This document shows, in pieces, positions 1 to 7,774 of a stretch of 64,000 nucleotides of DNA (the first letter of the stretch is position 1; each line of letters starts with the position of its first letter). Location of the stretch: NCBI RefSeq assembly GCF_003201865.1, contig NZ_QJJJ01000020.1:1-64000 (forward strand), given 5' to 3'. This DNA is from Methylobacterium sp. B4. GTDB lineage: Bacteria > Pseudomonadota > Alphaproteobacteria > Rhizobiales > Beijerinckiaceae. The notes under the pieces are model-generated. The model was not told the DNA's origin and searched no databases. It worked only from the letters and a program-made list of their open reading frames with translations. The position numbers and the translations under genes were made by a program.

Positions 1-259
1 ACAGGCCAGGAGTTAAACCCGCAGCAAACCATCTGACCGTCGAAATCCCCATGCCAATCTCGACACGCGAACCCGTTACTCGGACGGGCTCCTAGAGCTG
101 CGCCCGACCACGTTGGGTCGGGACGCATCTCTAAGCCTTTGCTGTGCTGCGCTTTCCGACGAACCGGTGTCCACTTCGTCGGAAAGCGCGCTAGGCTCCT
201 AAGACCTGGGTGGGCGGCCGCTCGGGACCGCATCCAGACAGCCATAGCGGAGCAGGGCC
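1..259. other. Non-coding start of window with hairpin
   Basis: I see no convincing gene before the aldo/keto reductase. The stretch holds a short perfect hairpin (CCCGACC at 103-109 pairing with GGTCGGG at 116-122), which could be a terminator of a gene left of the window but lacks a T tract, and then one copy of an interspersed palindromic repeat at 125-194. Whatever promoter drives the downstream gene must lie here; I cannot point to clear -35/-10 boxes. Confidence 0.5.
125..194. repeat. Interspersed palindromic repeat B, copy 1
   Basis: The core is a perfect 13-bp inverted repeat: GCTTTCCGACGAA (151-163) pairs with TTCGTCGGAAAGC (175-187) around an 11-nt loop, and it ends in GCGCGCTAG. 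A diverged copy of the whole roughly 70-bp unit lies at 19679-19749. Both copies are intergenic or at a gene end. The arrangement is that of a REP-like element; its role (terminator, mRNA stability or mobile remnant) is not known. Confidence 0.75.
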
Positions 260-1291
260 ATGGAATACCGGCAGTTCGGACGCTCGGGCCTCAAGGTGCC
301 GGTGCTCAGCCTCGGCACGGGCACCTTCGGCGGCACCGACGCCTTCTTCCAGAAATGGGGCAGCACCGGCGTGGCGGAGGCGAGCCGCCTGATCGATCTC
401 TGCCTCGACGCGGGCGTCAACTTCCTCGACACCGCCGACATCTATTCGGGCGGCGATTCCGAGGCGATCCTCGGCGAGGCCCTCAAGGGCCGCCGCGAGC
501 GGGTGCTGATCTCCACCAAGGCGACCTTCCGCGCGGGCGAGGGGCCCAACGACGTGGGCTCGTCGCGCTACCACCTGATCCGCGCCTGCGAGGCCAGCCT
601 GAAGCGGCTGAAGACCGACCACATCGACGTCTACTTCATGCACGGCTTCGACGCGCTCACCCCCGTCGAGGAGACCTTGCGCGCGCTCGACGACCTCACC
701 CGGGCCGGCAAGATCGGCTATATCGGCGCCTCGAACTTCTCCGGCTGGCAGCTGATGAAGGCGCTGGCGACCTCGGAGCGGGACGGGCTCGCCCGCTACG
801 TCGTCTATCAGGGCTACTACTCGCTGATCGGCCGCCACTACGAGTGGGAGCTGATGCCGCTGGGCCTCGATCAGGGCGTCGGCCTGATGGTGTGGAGCCC
901 GCTCGGCTGGGGCCGGCTCACGGGCAAGATCCGCCGGGGACAGGCGGCCTCCGGCGGGCGCATCGCCGCGGGCGGCGCCGAGGGCGGGCCGACCGTTCCC
1001 GACGCGTATCTCTACGACGTGGTGGATGCCCTCGACGCGGTCGCCGCCGAGACCGGCAAGAGCGTGCCGCAGGTGGCGCTGAACTGGCTGCTGACGCGCC
1101 CGACCGTGTGCAACATCGTCATCGGCGCCCGCAACGAGGAGCAGCTGAAGCAGAATCTCGGTGCGGTGGGCTGGTCGCTGACCGAGGACCAGATCGCCCG
1201 CCTCGACGCGGCGAGCCGGGAGCAGCCGATCTATCCCTACTGGCACCAGACCGGCTTCGACGAGCGCAACCCCAAGCCCACGGCGTGGTGA
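260..1291 (+). CDS. Aldo/keto reductase
   Basis: A 343-residue NAD(P)H-dependent oxidoreductase of the aldo/keto reductase superfamily, a cytosolic TIM barrel that reduces carbonyl compounds. The expected catalytic tetrad is visible: Asp57 and Tyr62 in the DTADIY motif, Lys87 in STKATF and His128 in FMHGFD. The C-terminal cofactor region (IVIGARNEEQL) is also typical. Length is normal. The closest subgroup appears to be the bacterial YajO/PLR-like reductases that act on aldehydes or pyridoxal-type substrates, but the substrate cannot be read from sequence. The start is the first ATG with a GGAG-like element upstream. It is a single gene with repeat-bearing intergenic DNA on both sides. Confidence 0.92.
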   Translation: MEYRQFGRSGLKVPVLSLGTGTFGGTDAFFQKWGSTGVAEASRLIDLCLDAGVNFLDTADIYSGGDSEAILGEALKGRRERVLISTKATFRAGEGPNDVGSSRYHLIRACEASLKRLKTDHIDVYFMHGFDALTPVEETLRALDDLTRAGKIGYIGASNFSGWQLMKALATSERDGLARYVVYQGYYSLIGRHYEWELMPLGLDQGVGLMVWSPLGWGRLTGKIRRGQAASGGRIAAGGAEGGPTVPDAYLYDVVDALDAVAAETGKSVPQVALNWLLTRPTVCNIVIGARNEEQLKQNLGAVGWSLTEDQIARLDAASREQPIYPYWHQTGFDERNPKPTAW

Positions 1292-1381
1292 GGCGATTCG
1301 GCTCCGCGGCGTCTCCGGACGGGCCGGCCTGCCGGATCGCTTCGGCCTGAAGCCTCGCGCCGACGCCGGTTGGCGTCGGAC

Positions 1382-1538
1382 GGCTTCAGGCCAATCCGTT
1401 CGTCCCCTTTCGTCGTTGCGAGGCGAAGCCGTGGCAATCCAGGGCGCGACCCTTCCGGAGACGTCGTGCTCCGGATCGCTTCGCGCACGCTCGCGATGAC
1501 GGAGCGGGCAGGACCCGAAGCGTTCAACCTGAAACGAA
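1382..1538. repeat. Interspersed repeat A, copy 1
   Basis: A roughly 150-bp non-coding unit between convergent genes (plus gene ending 1291, minus gene ending 1540). Its core, 1411-1501, is an imperfect palindrome that runs from CGTCGTTGCGAGG to CGCTCGCGATGACG. This is the layout of the widespread alphaproteobacterial 'GTCATTGCGAG...GCAATCC' repeats. A second copy is at 5785-5938, sharing GGCTTCAGGCC-like, TTCCGGAGACGTCG, CCGGATCGCTT and CCGAAGCGTTCAAC blocks in the same order. It may act as a bidirectional terminator for the flanking genes. Confidence 0.8.
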
Positions 1539-1539
1539 A

Positions 1540-1758
1540 CTACAGGCTGATCTCGGGGCCGTGCTTGTCGCCGTCATCCGGTACGGGGCCGGCCTCGCCC
1601 TGCCAGGGCAGGCTCTGCCAGGGCGGCTGGCCGGCGCGGGCCTCGTACTCTTCCAGCGGCAGGGTGGTCTCGCCGCCCTCCGCATCCTGCACCCGGACAT
1701 GGGTCGGGCGCGGCTGTTTCGGCGGGCAGAGGAAGAGGCCCTTGAACGAGGTGGCCAT
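1540..1758 (-). CDS. Small conserved-looking hypothetical protein (72 aa)
   Basis: I do not recognise this 72-residue protein. It starts MATSFKGLFLCPP, has a central acidic patch (LPLEEYEAR) followed by two PW motifs, and ends in a charged tail. It has no signal peptide or membrane helix. It is supported as a real gene by position: it is the third gene of a minus-strand operon, with only three bases between the upstream stop (1762-1764) and this ATG at 1758. It could be a small cytosolic accessory protein of the two proteins encoded upstream. Confidence 0.6.
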   Translation of the reverse strand: MATSFKGLFLCPPKQPRPTHVRVQDAEGGETTLPLEEYEARAGQPPWQSLPWQGEAGPVPDDGDKHGPEISL

Positions 1759-1761
1759 CGC

Positions 1762-2058
1762 TCAGGCTCCCGCCGGTTTCTCGCCCGGGGACGCGTGGTG
1801 CGCACGCACGGGGCGGGCCCGCAGGTAGCCCTTGATGCGCAGGTACTCGGCGACGATCTCGCAGATCGCCCGGTCCCGGGCCAGGCGCTCGACTGCGCAA
1901 TGCTCGTCGAGCGCCGCCACGACCTCCGGCGGGAAGGTCAGGATGCCGGCGAGCTTCGGCCCGGACGGGGGCTCGCTGTCGTTCGAGCTCCTTTGCGGGC
2001 TCTCCTGCGAGCCCTCCTGGACAGTCTCTTGCACGCTCTCTCGCCCTCCCCGCTTCAT
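1762..2058 (-). CDS. Putative ribbon-helix-helix-like protein (98 aa)
   Basis: The N-terminal 30 residues are polar, Ser/Gln/Glu-rich and probably disordered. Residues about 38-80 (ILTFPPEVVAALDEHC then RAICEIVAEYL) look like a beta strand followed by two helices, the layout of a ribbon-helix-helix DNA-binding domain. This is a pattern judgement, not a family match. The ATG at 2058 overlaps the stop of the upstream gene in an ATGA, which fixes the start and indicates translational coupling. Longer in-frame starts upstream would run through the preceding gene and are unlikely. It could be the autoregulator of this operon. Confidence 0.6.
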   Translation of the reverse strand: MKRGGRESVQETVQEGSQESPQRSSNDSEPPSGPKLAGILTFPPEVVAALDEHCAVERLARDRAICEIVAEYLRIKGYLRARPVRAHHASPGEKPAGA

Positions 2059-2342
2059 TGGCCCGACCCGGCCGGCGGCAGGCCGTGCTCGGGTGTCGGG
2101 ATGACGCCGAGGCCGCCCGGGTCGCCGGGCTCGGCGGCGCCCAGGCGTCGCAGCAGCGCCGCGTAGGTCTGCACCGCCGGGGAGCCGGCCTGGACTTCGC
2201 GGGTGTCGGCGAGCAGGCGCTGGACGTCCTCCACGAACCGCTCCCGTGCCTGCCCTCCCTCCGGACTCGCCTCGAACAGCCGGGCGAGCGCCAGTTCGAA
2301 CACGCCCACGAGAAGGCCGAGCCGCTCGGTCTCGTCCGCCAT
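2055..2342 (-). CDS. Hypothetical helical protein (95 aa)
   Basis: First gene of the three-gene minus-strand operon. The protein is acidic and helical (residues 1-75, Leu/Ala/Glu rich) with a Pro/Gly-rich tail, without signal peptide or membrane segment. I recognise no family. It is divergent from the acyl-CoA dehydrogenase-like gene, with about 180 bp between them that would contain both promoters. The coupled downstream gene may encode a DNA-binding protein, so a small regulatory module is possible, but this is conjecture. Confidence 0.55.
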   Translation of the reverse strand: MADETERLGLLVGVFELALARLFEASPEGGQARERFVEDVQRLLADTREVQAGSPAVQTYAALLRRLGAAEPGDPGGLGVIPTPEHGLPPAGSGQ

Positions 2343-2526
2343 GCATCCCTCCGCCCGCCGAGGGCGTCGCGATCACGCCCCGGTCGACGGGGGAACGCCG
2401 AGGGCGAGCCTCCCGGTTCCCGGCTCCCGTCGCGCTCGCTTCGTTCACGGGTTCGTGTAAGCGGGACTGGGAACTCCCGCGACGCTTCTCGGGCTGTTCC
2501 GGCAGCCCCTCGCCATCGAGTCCCCT

Positions 2527-3708
2527 TTGCCGCCCTCCGTTCTCCTTCCCCTTGCCTGGCCCCCCACGGCGTCCGACGAGGAACCGTGCGACGCGAGAGC
2601 GGAGGAAGCATCGAAGGATTCATCGGAGGATGTTCCCGGCGGCTTTCCGACCGCATCGATCGCGCGGCTGCGCCGCGCCGGGTTCCTCACCGCACCGCTT
2701 CCCGTCTCGCTCGGCGGCACCGGCCTGTGTGCGCCCGAACGCGTGGACGCGCTGCGGGCGCTGCTCACCGAGGTCGGCCGGGAGAACCTCGCGGTCGGGC
2801 GGCTCTACGAGGGGCACGTCAACGCACTCGCCCTCGTGCTGCGCTACGCCGACGCCGCCGTGATCGGGGCCCTCGCCCGCGACGCCCGCGAGGGTCACCT
2901 CTTCGGCGTCTGGAACACCGAGCCGGCCGAGGGCGGCCTCGCCCTCGACGCCGAGGGCGGGCTGCACGGCGCCAAGAACTACGCCTCGGGGGCCGGCTTC
3001 GTCACCCGCCCGCTCGTGACGGCGCGGCTTCCCGACGGGCGCCGCCTGATGCTGGTGATGCGGATGGAGGCCGGCCGCCGGGCCGACCTGTCGGCGTGGC
3101 GCGTCCACGGCATGCGGGCGACCGCGACCGGCACGGTCGATTTCTCGGGGCTCGGCCTGCGGGACGGGACGGTAATCGGCGCCCCCGACGATTACGGGCG
3201 CCAGCCCTTCTTCTTCGCGGGGGCGTGGCGCTTCCTGGCGGTCCAACTCGGCGGCATCGAGGCGGTGATCGAGACCCACCGCGCGCATCTGGCCGCCACG
3301 GACCGGGCGGGCGACCCGCACCAGCAGGCCCGGTTCGGGCGGGCCATGGTCGCGGCGGAGACGAGCCGGCTGCTCGTGGAGCGCGCCGCCCGGCTCGCCG
3401 CGGCCGAGGAGGGCGCGCCCGAGCGGATCATCGCCTACGTCAACCTCGCCCGGGCCGCGGTCGAGCAGGCCGGGCTCGACGTGATCGCGCTGGCCCAGCG
3501 CTCGATCGGGCTGGCGGGCTTTCTCGAATCGCATCCGCTGGAGGGCCTGATGCGCGACCTCGCCACCTATCTGCGCCAGCCCGCGCCGGACGCCGCCCTG
3601 ACGGGCATGGCCGCGCACGTGATGGCGGCCCGCGAGCCGCTCCACGCCCTCTGGCCCGACGCGCCCGCCCCCGAGCCGGCCCCCCGCCCGACGAAGGTGT
3701 TCGGATGA
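2527..3708 (+). CDS. Acyl-CoA dehydrogenase-like flavoprotein
   Basis: Up to 393 residues. From about residue 48 the chain follows the acyl-CoA dehydrogenase fold: an N-terminal helical domain, the middle beta domain (HLFGVWNTEP, GAKNYASGAG), and a C-terminal helical domain containing YVNLARAAVEQAG and AQRSIGL. It probably binds FAD, but the catalytic glutamate is not obvious to me, so it may act on an unusual substrate. The start is uncertain. The longest frame opens with a TTG at 2527, and the first 45 residues are low complexity with no good ribosome-binding site; a shorter form is possible. Its stop overlaps the next ATG (ATGA, 3705-3708), so it is coupled to a methyltransferase. Such dehydrogenase/methyltransferase pairs suggest modification of a small molecule or sugar. 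Confidence 0.75.
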   Translation: MPPSVLLPLAWPPTASDEEPCDARAEEASKDSSEDVPGGFPTASIARLRRAGFLTAPLPVSLGGTGLCAPERVDALRALLTEVGRENLAVGRLYEGHVNALALVLRYADAAVIGALARDAREGHLFGVWNTEPAEGGLALDAEGGLHGAKNYASGAGFVTRPLVTARLPDGRRLMLVMRMEAGRRADLSAWRVHGMRATATGTVDFSGLGLRDGTVIGAPDDYGRQPFFFAGAWRFLAVQLGGIEAVIETHRAHLAATDRAGDPHQQARFGRAMVAAETSRLLVERAARLAAAEEGAPERIIAYVNLARAAVEQAGLDVIALAQRSIGLAGFLESHPLEGLMRDLATYLRQPAPDAALTGMAAHVMAAREPLHALWPDAPAPEPAPRPTKVFG

Positions 3709-4328
3709 GCGGCCGGCGGACGGAGACGCTGCCGGAGCGCTACTTTTCGGAGATCTACGCCTCCGATCCCGATCCCTGGCGCTTCACCTCCAGCCCCTAC
3801 GAGGCGGAGAAGTACGCCGCGACCCTGCGCGCCCTGCCGCGGGCGCGCTACGGCCACGCCCTGGAGATCGGCTGCTCGATCGGCGTCTTCACCGGCGCGC
3901 TCGCTCCCCGCTGCGCGTCGCTGACCGCGCTCGACCCGGCCGAGGCGGCCCTCGCGGCGGCCCGGGCGCGGTGCGCCGAGTTCCCCCAGGTCCGCTTCGT
4001 CCGCGGCGCGGTGCCGGAAGTCTGGCCGGAGGGCCGGTTCGACCTCATGGTGTTCGGCGAGGTCCTGTACTTCCTCAGCCCGCCGGACCTGGAGCGACTG
4101 GTCGCGCGCGTGGCGGCGAGCCTGGAGCCGGGCGGCGACTGCGTCCTCGTGCACTGGCTCGGCGAGACGGATTACCCCCTCTCCGGCGACGCGGCGTCGG
4201 AGGGCTTCATCGCCGGGACGCGGGCATTCTGCCATCCGCTGGCCGGCGCGCGTACGGCGCAGTACCGCCTCGACGTGCTGCGGCGGTTCGACGGTGCCGG
4301 GGAGGCGGGGCGCGATGGCGGGTCGTGA
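3705..4328 (+). CDS. SAM-dependent methyltransferase, NodS-like
   Basis: A 207-residue class I methyltransferase. The N-terminal YFSEIYASDPDPWRF and YEAEKYAATL region and the SAM-binding HALEIGCSIGVFTGAL loop are characteristic of the NodS family (in rhizobia, N-methylation of a chito-oligosaccharide). The acidic end of strand beta2 (LTALDP) and the motif IV-like FDLMVFGEVLYFL follow in order. It is cytosolic. No nod genes are nearby, so the acceptor is unknown; the coupled acyl-CoA dehydrogenase-like gene upstream suggests a joint pathway. The last 14 bases overlap the next gene. Confidence 0.85.
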   Translation: MSGRRTETLPERYFSEIYASDPDPWRFTSSPYEAEKYAATLRALPRARYGHALEIGCSIGVFTGALAPRCASLTALDPAEAALAAARARCAEFPQVRFVRGAVPEVWPEGRFDLMVFGEVLYFLSPPDLERLVARVAASLEPGGDCVLVHWLGETDYPLSGDAASEGFIAGTRAFCHPLAGARTAQYRLDVLRRFDGAGEAGRDGGS

Positions 4329-5025
4329 GGGAAGGTCGATCCCGCGTCACCCGCTCTGGGTGCGCCTGACCCACTGGATCAGCACCGGCGCCTTCCTGGC
4401 CCTCGTCGTCAGCGGATTTGCCATCCTGCTCGCCCTGCCCCGCCTGTTCTGGGGCGAGACCGGCGCCAACGCCGCTCCGGCCTGGATCGTCCTGCCGCTG
4501 CCGGTGAACCTCGAACAGACGGGCTGGGGCCGCAACCTCCACTTCCTCGCCGCCTGGATCTTCGTGCTCAACGGCGCGCTCTATCTCCTCCTCGCGCTGG
4601 TCAGCGGGCATCTCCTGCGCCGCCTCGCCCCCGACGGCGACCAGCTTCGGCCCCGGCACGTCGCGGCCGACATCCGCGCGCACCTGCATCTCAAGGGGCC
4701 GGGCGTGGCGAGCCGCTACAACGTCCTGCAGAAGCTCGCCTATCTCGGCGTCATCCTCGTGCTCGGGCCGGTGATGCTGCTCTCGGGCCTCACCATGTCG
4801 CCCGGCGTCACGGCGGCCTACCCCGAGCTGTTCACCCTGTTCGGCGGGCGGCAATCGGCGCGCACGATCCATTTCCTGGCGGCGGCCCTGTTCGTCGGCT
4901 TCCTCCTCATCCACATCTGGCAGGTGCTCGCCAACGGGCCGCTCGACCTGATGCGGGGCATGATCACCGGGCGCGCCGCCCGGGCCAAGTCGGGGCCGAT
5001 CCAAGCGAGAGAGGACGTGCGATGA
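4315..5025 (+). CDS. Cytochrome b/b561-type membrane subunit
   Basis: A 236-residue integral membrane protein with about four to five hydrophobic helices and histidines placed for di-haem b ligation: HWIS in helix 1, HFLAAW in helix 2, and HFLAAAL plus LIHIW in the last two. It resembles the di-haem cytochrome b subunits of hydrogenases and formate dehydrogenases. I chose the ATG at 4315 because GGAGG lies about 10 bases upstream; a GTG at 4294 would add seven residues. The stop overlaps the start of the molybdopterin protein in an ATGA, so the two likely form one redox unit that passes electrons between the quinone pool and a periplasmic catalytic subunit. Confidence 0.88.
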   Translation: MAGREGRSIPRHPLWVRLTHWISTGAFLALVVSGFAILLALPRLFWGETGANAAPAWIVLPLPVNLEQTGWGRNLHFLAAWIFVLNGALYLLLALVSGHLLRRLAPDGDQLRPRHVAADIRAHLHLKGPGVASRYNVLQKLAYLGVILVLGPVMLLSGLTMSPGVTAAYPELFTLFGGRQSARTIHFLAAALFVGFLLIHIWQVLANGPLDLMRGMITGRAARAKSGPIQAREDVR

Positions 5026-5780
5026 GCGATCTCACGCGCCGCAGGCTGGTCCTCGGCTCCTCGGCACTCGGGCTCGGCGGCGTCTTGGGCAGCGCTCTGG
5101 GCAGCTGCGAGCTGATCGAGAACGGCGGCCCGCGCCGATCCGGCCTCTACGGCCTGAGCGACACCCTGACGCTCGCGACGCAACGCTTCCTCCTGCGCGA
5201 CCAGCCGCTGGTGCGGGAGTTCGGGCCGGAGGCGATCTCGGCGGTGTTTCCCACCATCAACACCACCGACCCGGACGATCCCGCCTACCGGCGCTCGAAG
5301 GCGGCCGGGTTCTCCGACTGGCGCTTGCCGGTGAGCGGGCTCGTGGAGCGGCCCGCCGCCTTCACGCTGGCCGAACTGAGGGCGATGCCGGCCCGCACGC
5401 AGGTGACGCTGCACGCCTGCGAGCAGGGCTGGTCGGCCATCGGCGGCTGGACCGGCGTGCCCCTCTCCCACGTGCTGGCCAGCGTCGGCCTGAAGCGCGA
5501 GGCCCGCTTCATCGTCATCCGCAGCGTGGACGGCTGGTGGGACACCTACGACCTGTTCGACGCCCTGCACCCGCAGACGATCCTCGCCTACGGCATGAAC
5601 GGCGGCGACCTGCCCGTGGCCCACGGCGCGCCGGTGCGCCTGCGGGTGGAACGCCAACTCGGCTACAAGTCGCTCAAATACCTCGCCAGCATCGAGGCCA
5701 CCGACCGCGTGGACGGGCTCGGCCAGGGCCGGGGCAGCATGGTCTCGGAGCTGGGGTTTTCCTGGTACGCGGGGATTTGA
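5022..5780 (+). CDS. Tat-exported molybdopterin-dependent oxidoreductase
   Basis: A 252-residue protein of the sulfite oxidase/MsrP-type molybdopterin fold. It opens with a twin-arginine signal (TRRRLVLGSSALG), so the folded, cofactor-loaded enzyme is exported. LGSC at residues 26-29 resembles a lipobox, so it could be an anchored Tat lipoprotein. Cys133 in LHACEQGWSAIGGW matches the conserved Mo-ligating cysteine of the family, and the GVPLSHVL and YGMNGGDLPVAHGAPVRL blocks are typical. It is coupled to the cytochrome b gene upstream. The pairing resembles MsrPQ, but the cytochrome is a b561-type rather than MsrQ, so the substrate is open. The gene ends just before repeat A copy 2. Confidence 0.9.
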   Translation: MSDLTRRRLVLGSSALGLGGVLGSALGSCELIENGGPRRSGLYGLSDTLTLATQRFLLRDQPLVREFGPEAISAVFPTINTTDPDDPAYRRSKAAGFSDWRLPVSGLVERPAAFTLAELRAMPARTQVTLHACEQGWSAIGGWTGVPLSHVLASVGLKREARFIVIRSVDGWWDTYDLFDALHPQTILAYGMNGGDLPVAHGAPVRLRVERQLGYKSLKYLASIEATDRVDGLGQGRGSMVSELGFSWYAGI

Positions 5781-5784
5781 GATT

Positions 5785-5938
5785 GGTTTCAGGCCGTCCG
5801 TTCGGCCTCTCTCGTCCCTGCGGGGCGAAGCCGTGGCCATTCGGGGCGTGACCTTTCCGGAGACGTCGCGCCCCGGATCGCTTGGCTGACGCTCGCGATG
5901 ACGAAAGCGGGCCGAACCCGAAGCGTTCAACGCAAACG
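5785..5938. repeat. Interspersed repeat A, copy 2
   Basis: Second copy of the roughly 150-bp unit seen at 1382-1538, again between convergent genes (plus gene ending 5780, minus gene ending 5955). Shared blocks in order include TTTCAGGCC, GGCGAAGCCGTGGC, TTCCGGAGACGTCG, CCGGATCGCTT, CGCTCGCGATGACG and CCCGAAGCGTTCAAC. The palindromic core is about 5811-5903. Confidence 0.8.
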
Positions 5939-5954
5939 GTCTGATCCGGTCTGC

Positions 5955-6734
5955 TCACCCGATCAGCGGCGTGCAGACCGTCCGGCCCTGCCCCGGCAGC
6001 GGTACCACCGCCACCTCGACCCCGTAGAGCAACCGCAGGCTCTCCGGCGTCACCGTCTCCGCCGGGGGCCCCAGCGCCACGAGGCGCCCGCCATGCAGCA
6101 GCGCCACCCGGTCGGCGCAGAGGAAGGCGTGGCCCGGATCGTGGGTCGAGAGCACCACGGCGATGCCGCGCTCGGACAGGCGCCGCACCTGGGTCAGGAC
6201 CCGGGCCTGATTGCCGAAATCGAGGCTCGCCGTCGGCTCGTCCATCACGAGGAGGCGCGGCTCCCCCGCCAGCGCCCGGGCGATCAGGGCGAGTTGGCGC
6301 TCGCCGCCGCTGATCTCGGTGTAGATCCGCTCCGCCAGATGCCCGATGCCGAGCATCGCCAGTGCCCGCTCGGCGGCCGCCCGGTCGGCGGGGCCGGGCC
6401 CGGCGAAGGCGGGCAGCCGGCTCGCGCGGCCCATCAGCACCACGTCGCGCACGCTGAAGGGGAAGAAGGCGGCGTGGGCCTGCGGCACGTAGCCGATCTT
6501 CTTCGCGATCTCGCGGCGCGGCAGGTCCGCCAGGTCGACGCCGTCCAGAAGGACGCGGCCGGCGAGCGGGCGCAGCAGCCCGAGCAGGGTCTTGAACAGT
6601 GTGGTCTTGCCGCCGCCGTTCGGCCCGAGCAGGCACAGCGCCTCGCCCTCGGCCAGCGTCAGGCCAACCTGAGAGCCGACCGCGCGGGCGCCGTAGCCGA
6701 AGGCGAGATCCTGGACCTCCAGCATCAGGCCCAT
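5955..6734 (-). CDS. ABC transporter ATP-binding protein (FepC/BtuD type)
   Basis: A 259-residue ATPase with Walker A GPNGGGKTT (37-45), signature SGGERQ (142-147), Walker B LLVMDEP (161-167) and the H-loop STHDPGH. It couples ATP hydrolysis to import through the permease encoded just upstream. The region between signature and Walker B and the C-terminus follow the iron-siderophore/haem/cobalamin (FecE/BtuD) branch. There are two candidate starts: ATG 6734 overlaps the permease end by 10 bases, and ATG 6725 shares a TGATG junction. Last gene of the operon; repeat A lies just past its stop. Confidence 0.93.
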   Translation of the reverse strand: MGLMLEVQDLAFGYGARAVGSQVGLTLAEGEALCLLGPNGGGKTTLFKTLLGLLRPLAGRVLLDGVDLADLPRREIAKKIGYVPQAHAAFFPFSVRDVVLMGRASRLPAFAGPGPADRAAAERALAMLGIGHLAERIYTEISGGERQLALIARALAGEPRLLVMDEPTASLDFGNQARVLTQVRRLSERGIAVVLSTHDPGHAFLCADRVALLHGGRLVALGPPAETVTPESLRLLYGVEVAVVPLPGQGRTVCTPLIG

Positions 6735-7774
6735 CCCCGCCGGGCGGTCGCCAGCAGCCAGAGGAAGAACGGCGCGCCGACGAGCGCCGTGAGGATGCCG
6801 AGCGGCACCTCGATCGGGGCGATCGTGCGGGCCAGGAGATCGACGGCGGTGAGGTAGCCCGCGCCGAGCAGCATCGAGGTCGGCAGCAGGCGCCGGAAAT
6901 CCGGCCCGACCAGCAGGCGGGCCACGTGCGGCACGATCAGCCCGATCCAGCCGATCACCCCCGTGACCGAGACCGCGGCGGCGGTGACCAGCGTCGCGCC
7001 CGTCACCAGGACGGGGCGGATCACCCGCGTCTCGAGCCCAAGCGCCCTCGCCTCCTCGTCGCCGAGGCTCATCAGGTTCACGCGCCAGCGCAGCAGCACC
7101 AGCGGCGCCAGCCCGGCGAGCATCGCCGGCAGGATCGCGCCGACATCGCCCGGGGTCACGGAGGCGAGGCTGCCGAGCAGCCAGAAGGTGATGGCGGGCA
7201 GCTGGTTGTAGGGGTCGGCGAGCACCTTCAGCAGCGAGATGCCCGCCCCCAAGAGCGCCCCGACGGCGACGCCCGCGAGCACCAGCGTCAGCACCGGATC
7301 GTGCCGCCGCACCGCGAGCCCGACGGCGTAGACGCTGCCGACCGCGGCGAGCCCGCCCGCGAAGGCGAGCCCCTGGATCGCCGCCACCGGCAGGGCGAGC
7401 ACGATGCCGAGCACCGCCCCCAGGCTCGCCCCCGCCGAGACCCCCAGGATGTCCGGCGAGACCAGGGGATTGCGGAACAATCCCTGATAGGTCGCCCCCG
7501 CCGCGGCGAGCCCGGCGCCGACCACGAGCGCCCCGAGCACCCGGGGCAGGCGCACCTGCCAGACCACGGTCGCGACGGTCGGGTCGAGCACGGCGGCGCC
7601 GCCGAACAGCTTGGCGGCGAGGACGGAGAAGACGTCGGCCAGCGCCACGGGGTAGCGGCCGATGCCGAGCGAGACCAGCACGAGGAGGATCAGCGCGGCC
7701 GGGGCCAGCACGGCCAGCCCGAGGCCGCGCCAGCGCGCCGGCCGGGCGGCGGCGGTGCTCGCCGTTCCGCTCAC
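6725..7774 (-). CDS. ABC transporter permease (FecCD family)
   Basis: A 349-residue polytopic inner-membrane protein with about nine to ten hydrophobic helices and the FecCD/BtuC hallmarks, including PRVLGALVVGAGLAAAGATYQ and the cytoplasmic coupling segment VTGVIGWIGLIVPHVARLLVG. It forms the homodimeric channel for iron chelates, haem or cobalamin. The GTG start at 7774 overlaps the stop of the binding protein in a GTGA, and the end overlaps the ATPase gene, so all three are co-translated. Confidence 0.94.
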   Translation of the reverse strand: MSGTASTAAARPARWRGLGLAVLAPAALILLVLVSLGIGRYPVALADVFSVLAAKLFGGAAVLDPTVATVVWQVRLPRVLGALVVGAGLAAAGATYQGLFRNPLVSPDILGVSAGASLGAVLGIVLALPVAAIQGLAFAGGLAAVGSVYAVGLAVRRHDPVLTLVLAGVAVGALLGAGISLLKVLADPYNQLPAITFWLLGSLASVTPGDVGAILPAMLAGLAPLVLLRWRVNLMSLGDEEARALGLETRVIRPVLVTGATLVTAAAVSVTGVIGWIGLIVPHVARLLVGPDFRRLLPTSMLLGAGYLTAVDLLARTIAPIEVPLGILTALVGAPFFLWLLATARRGWA

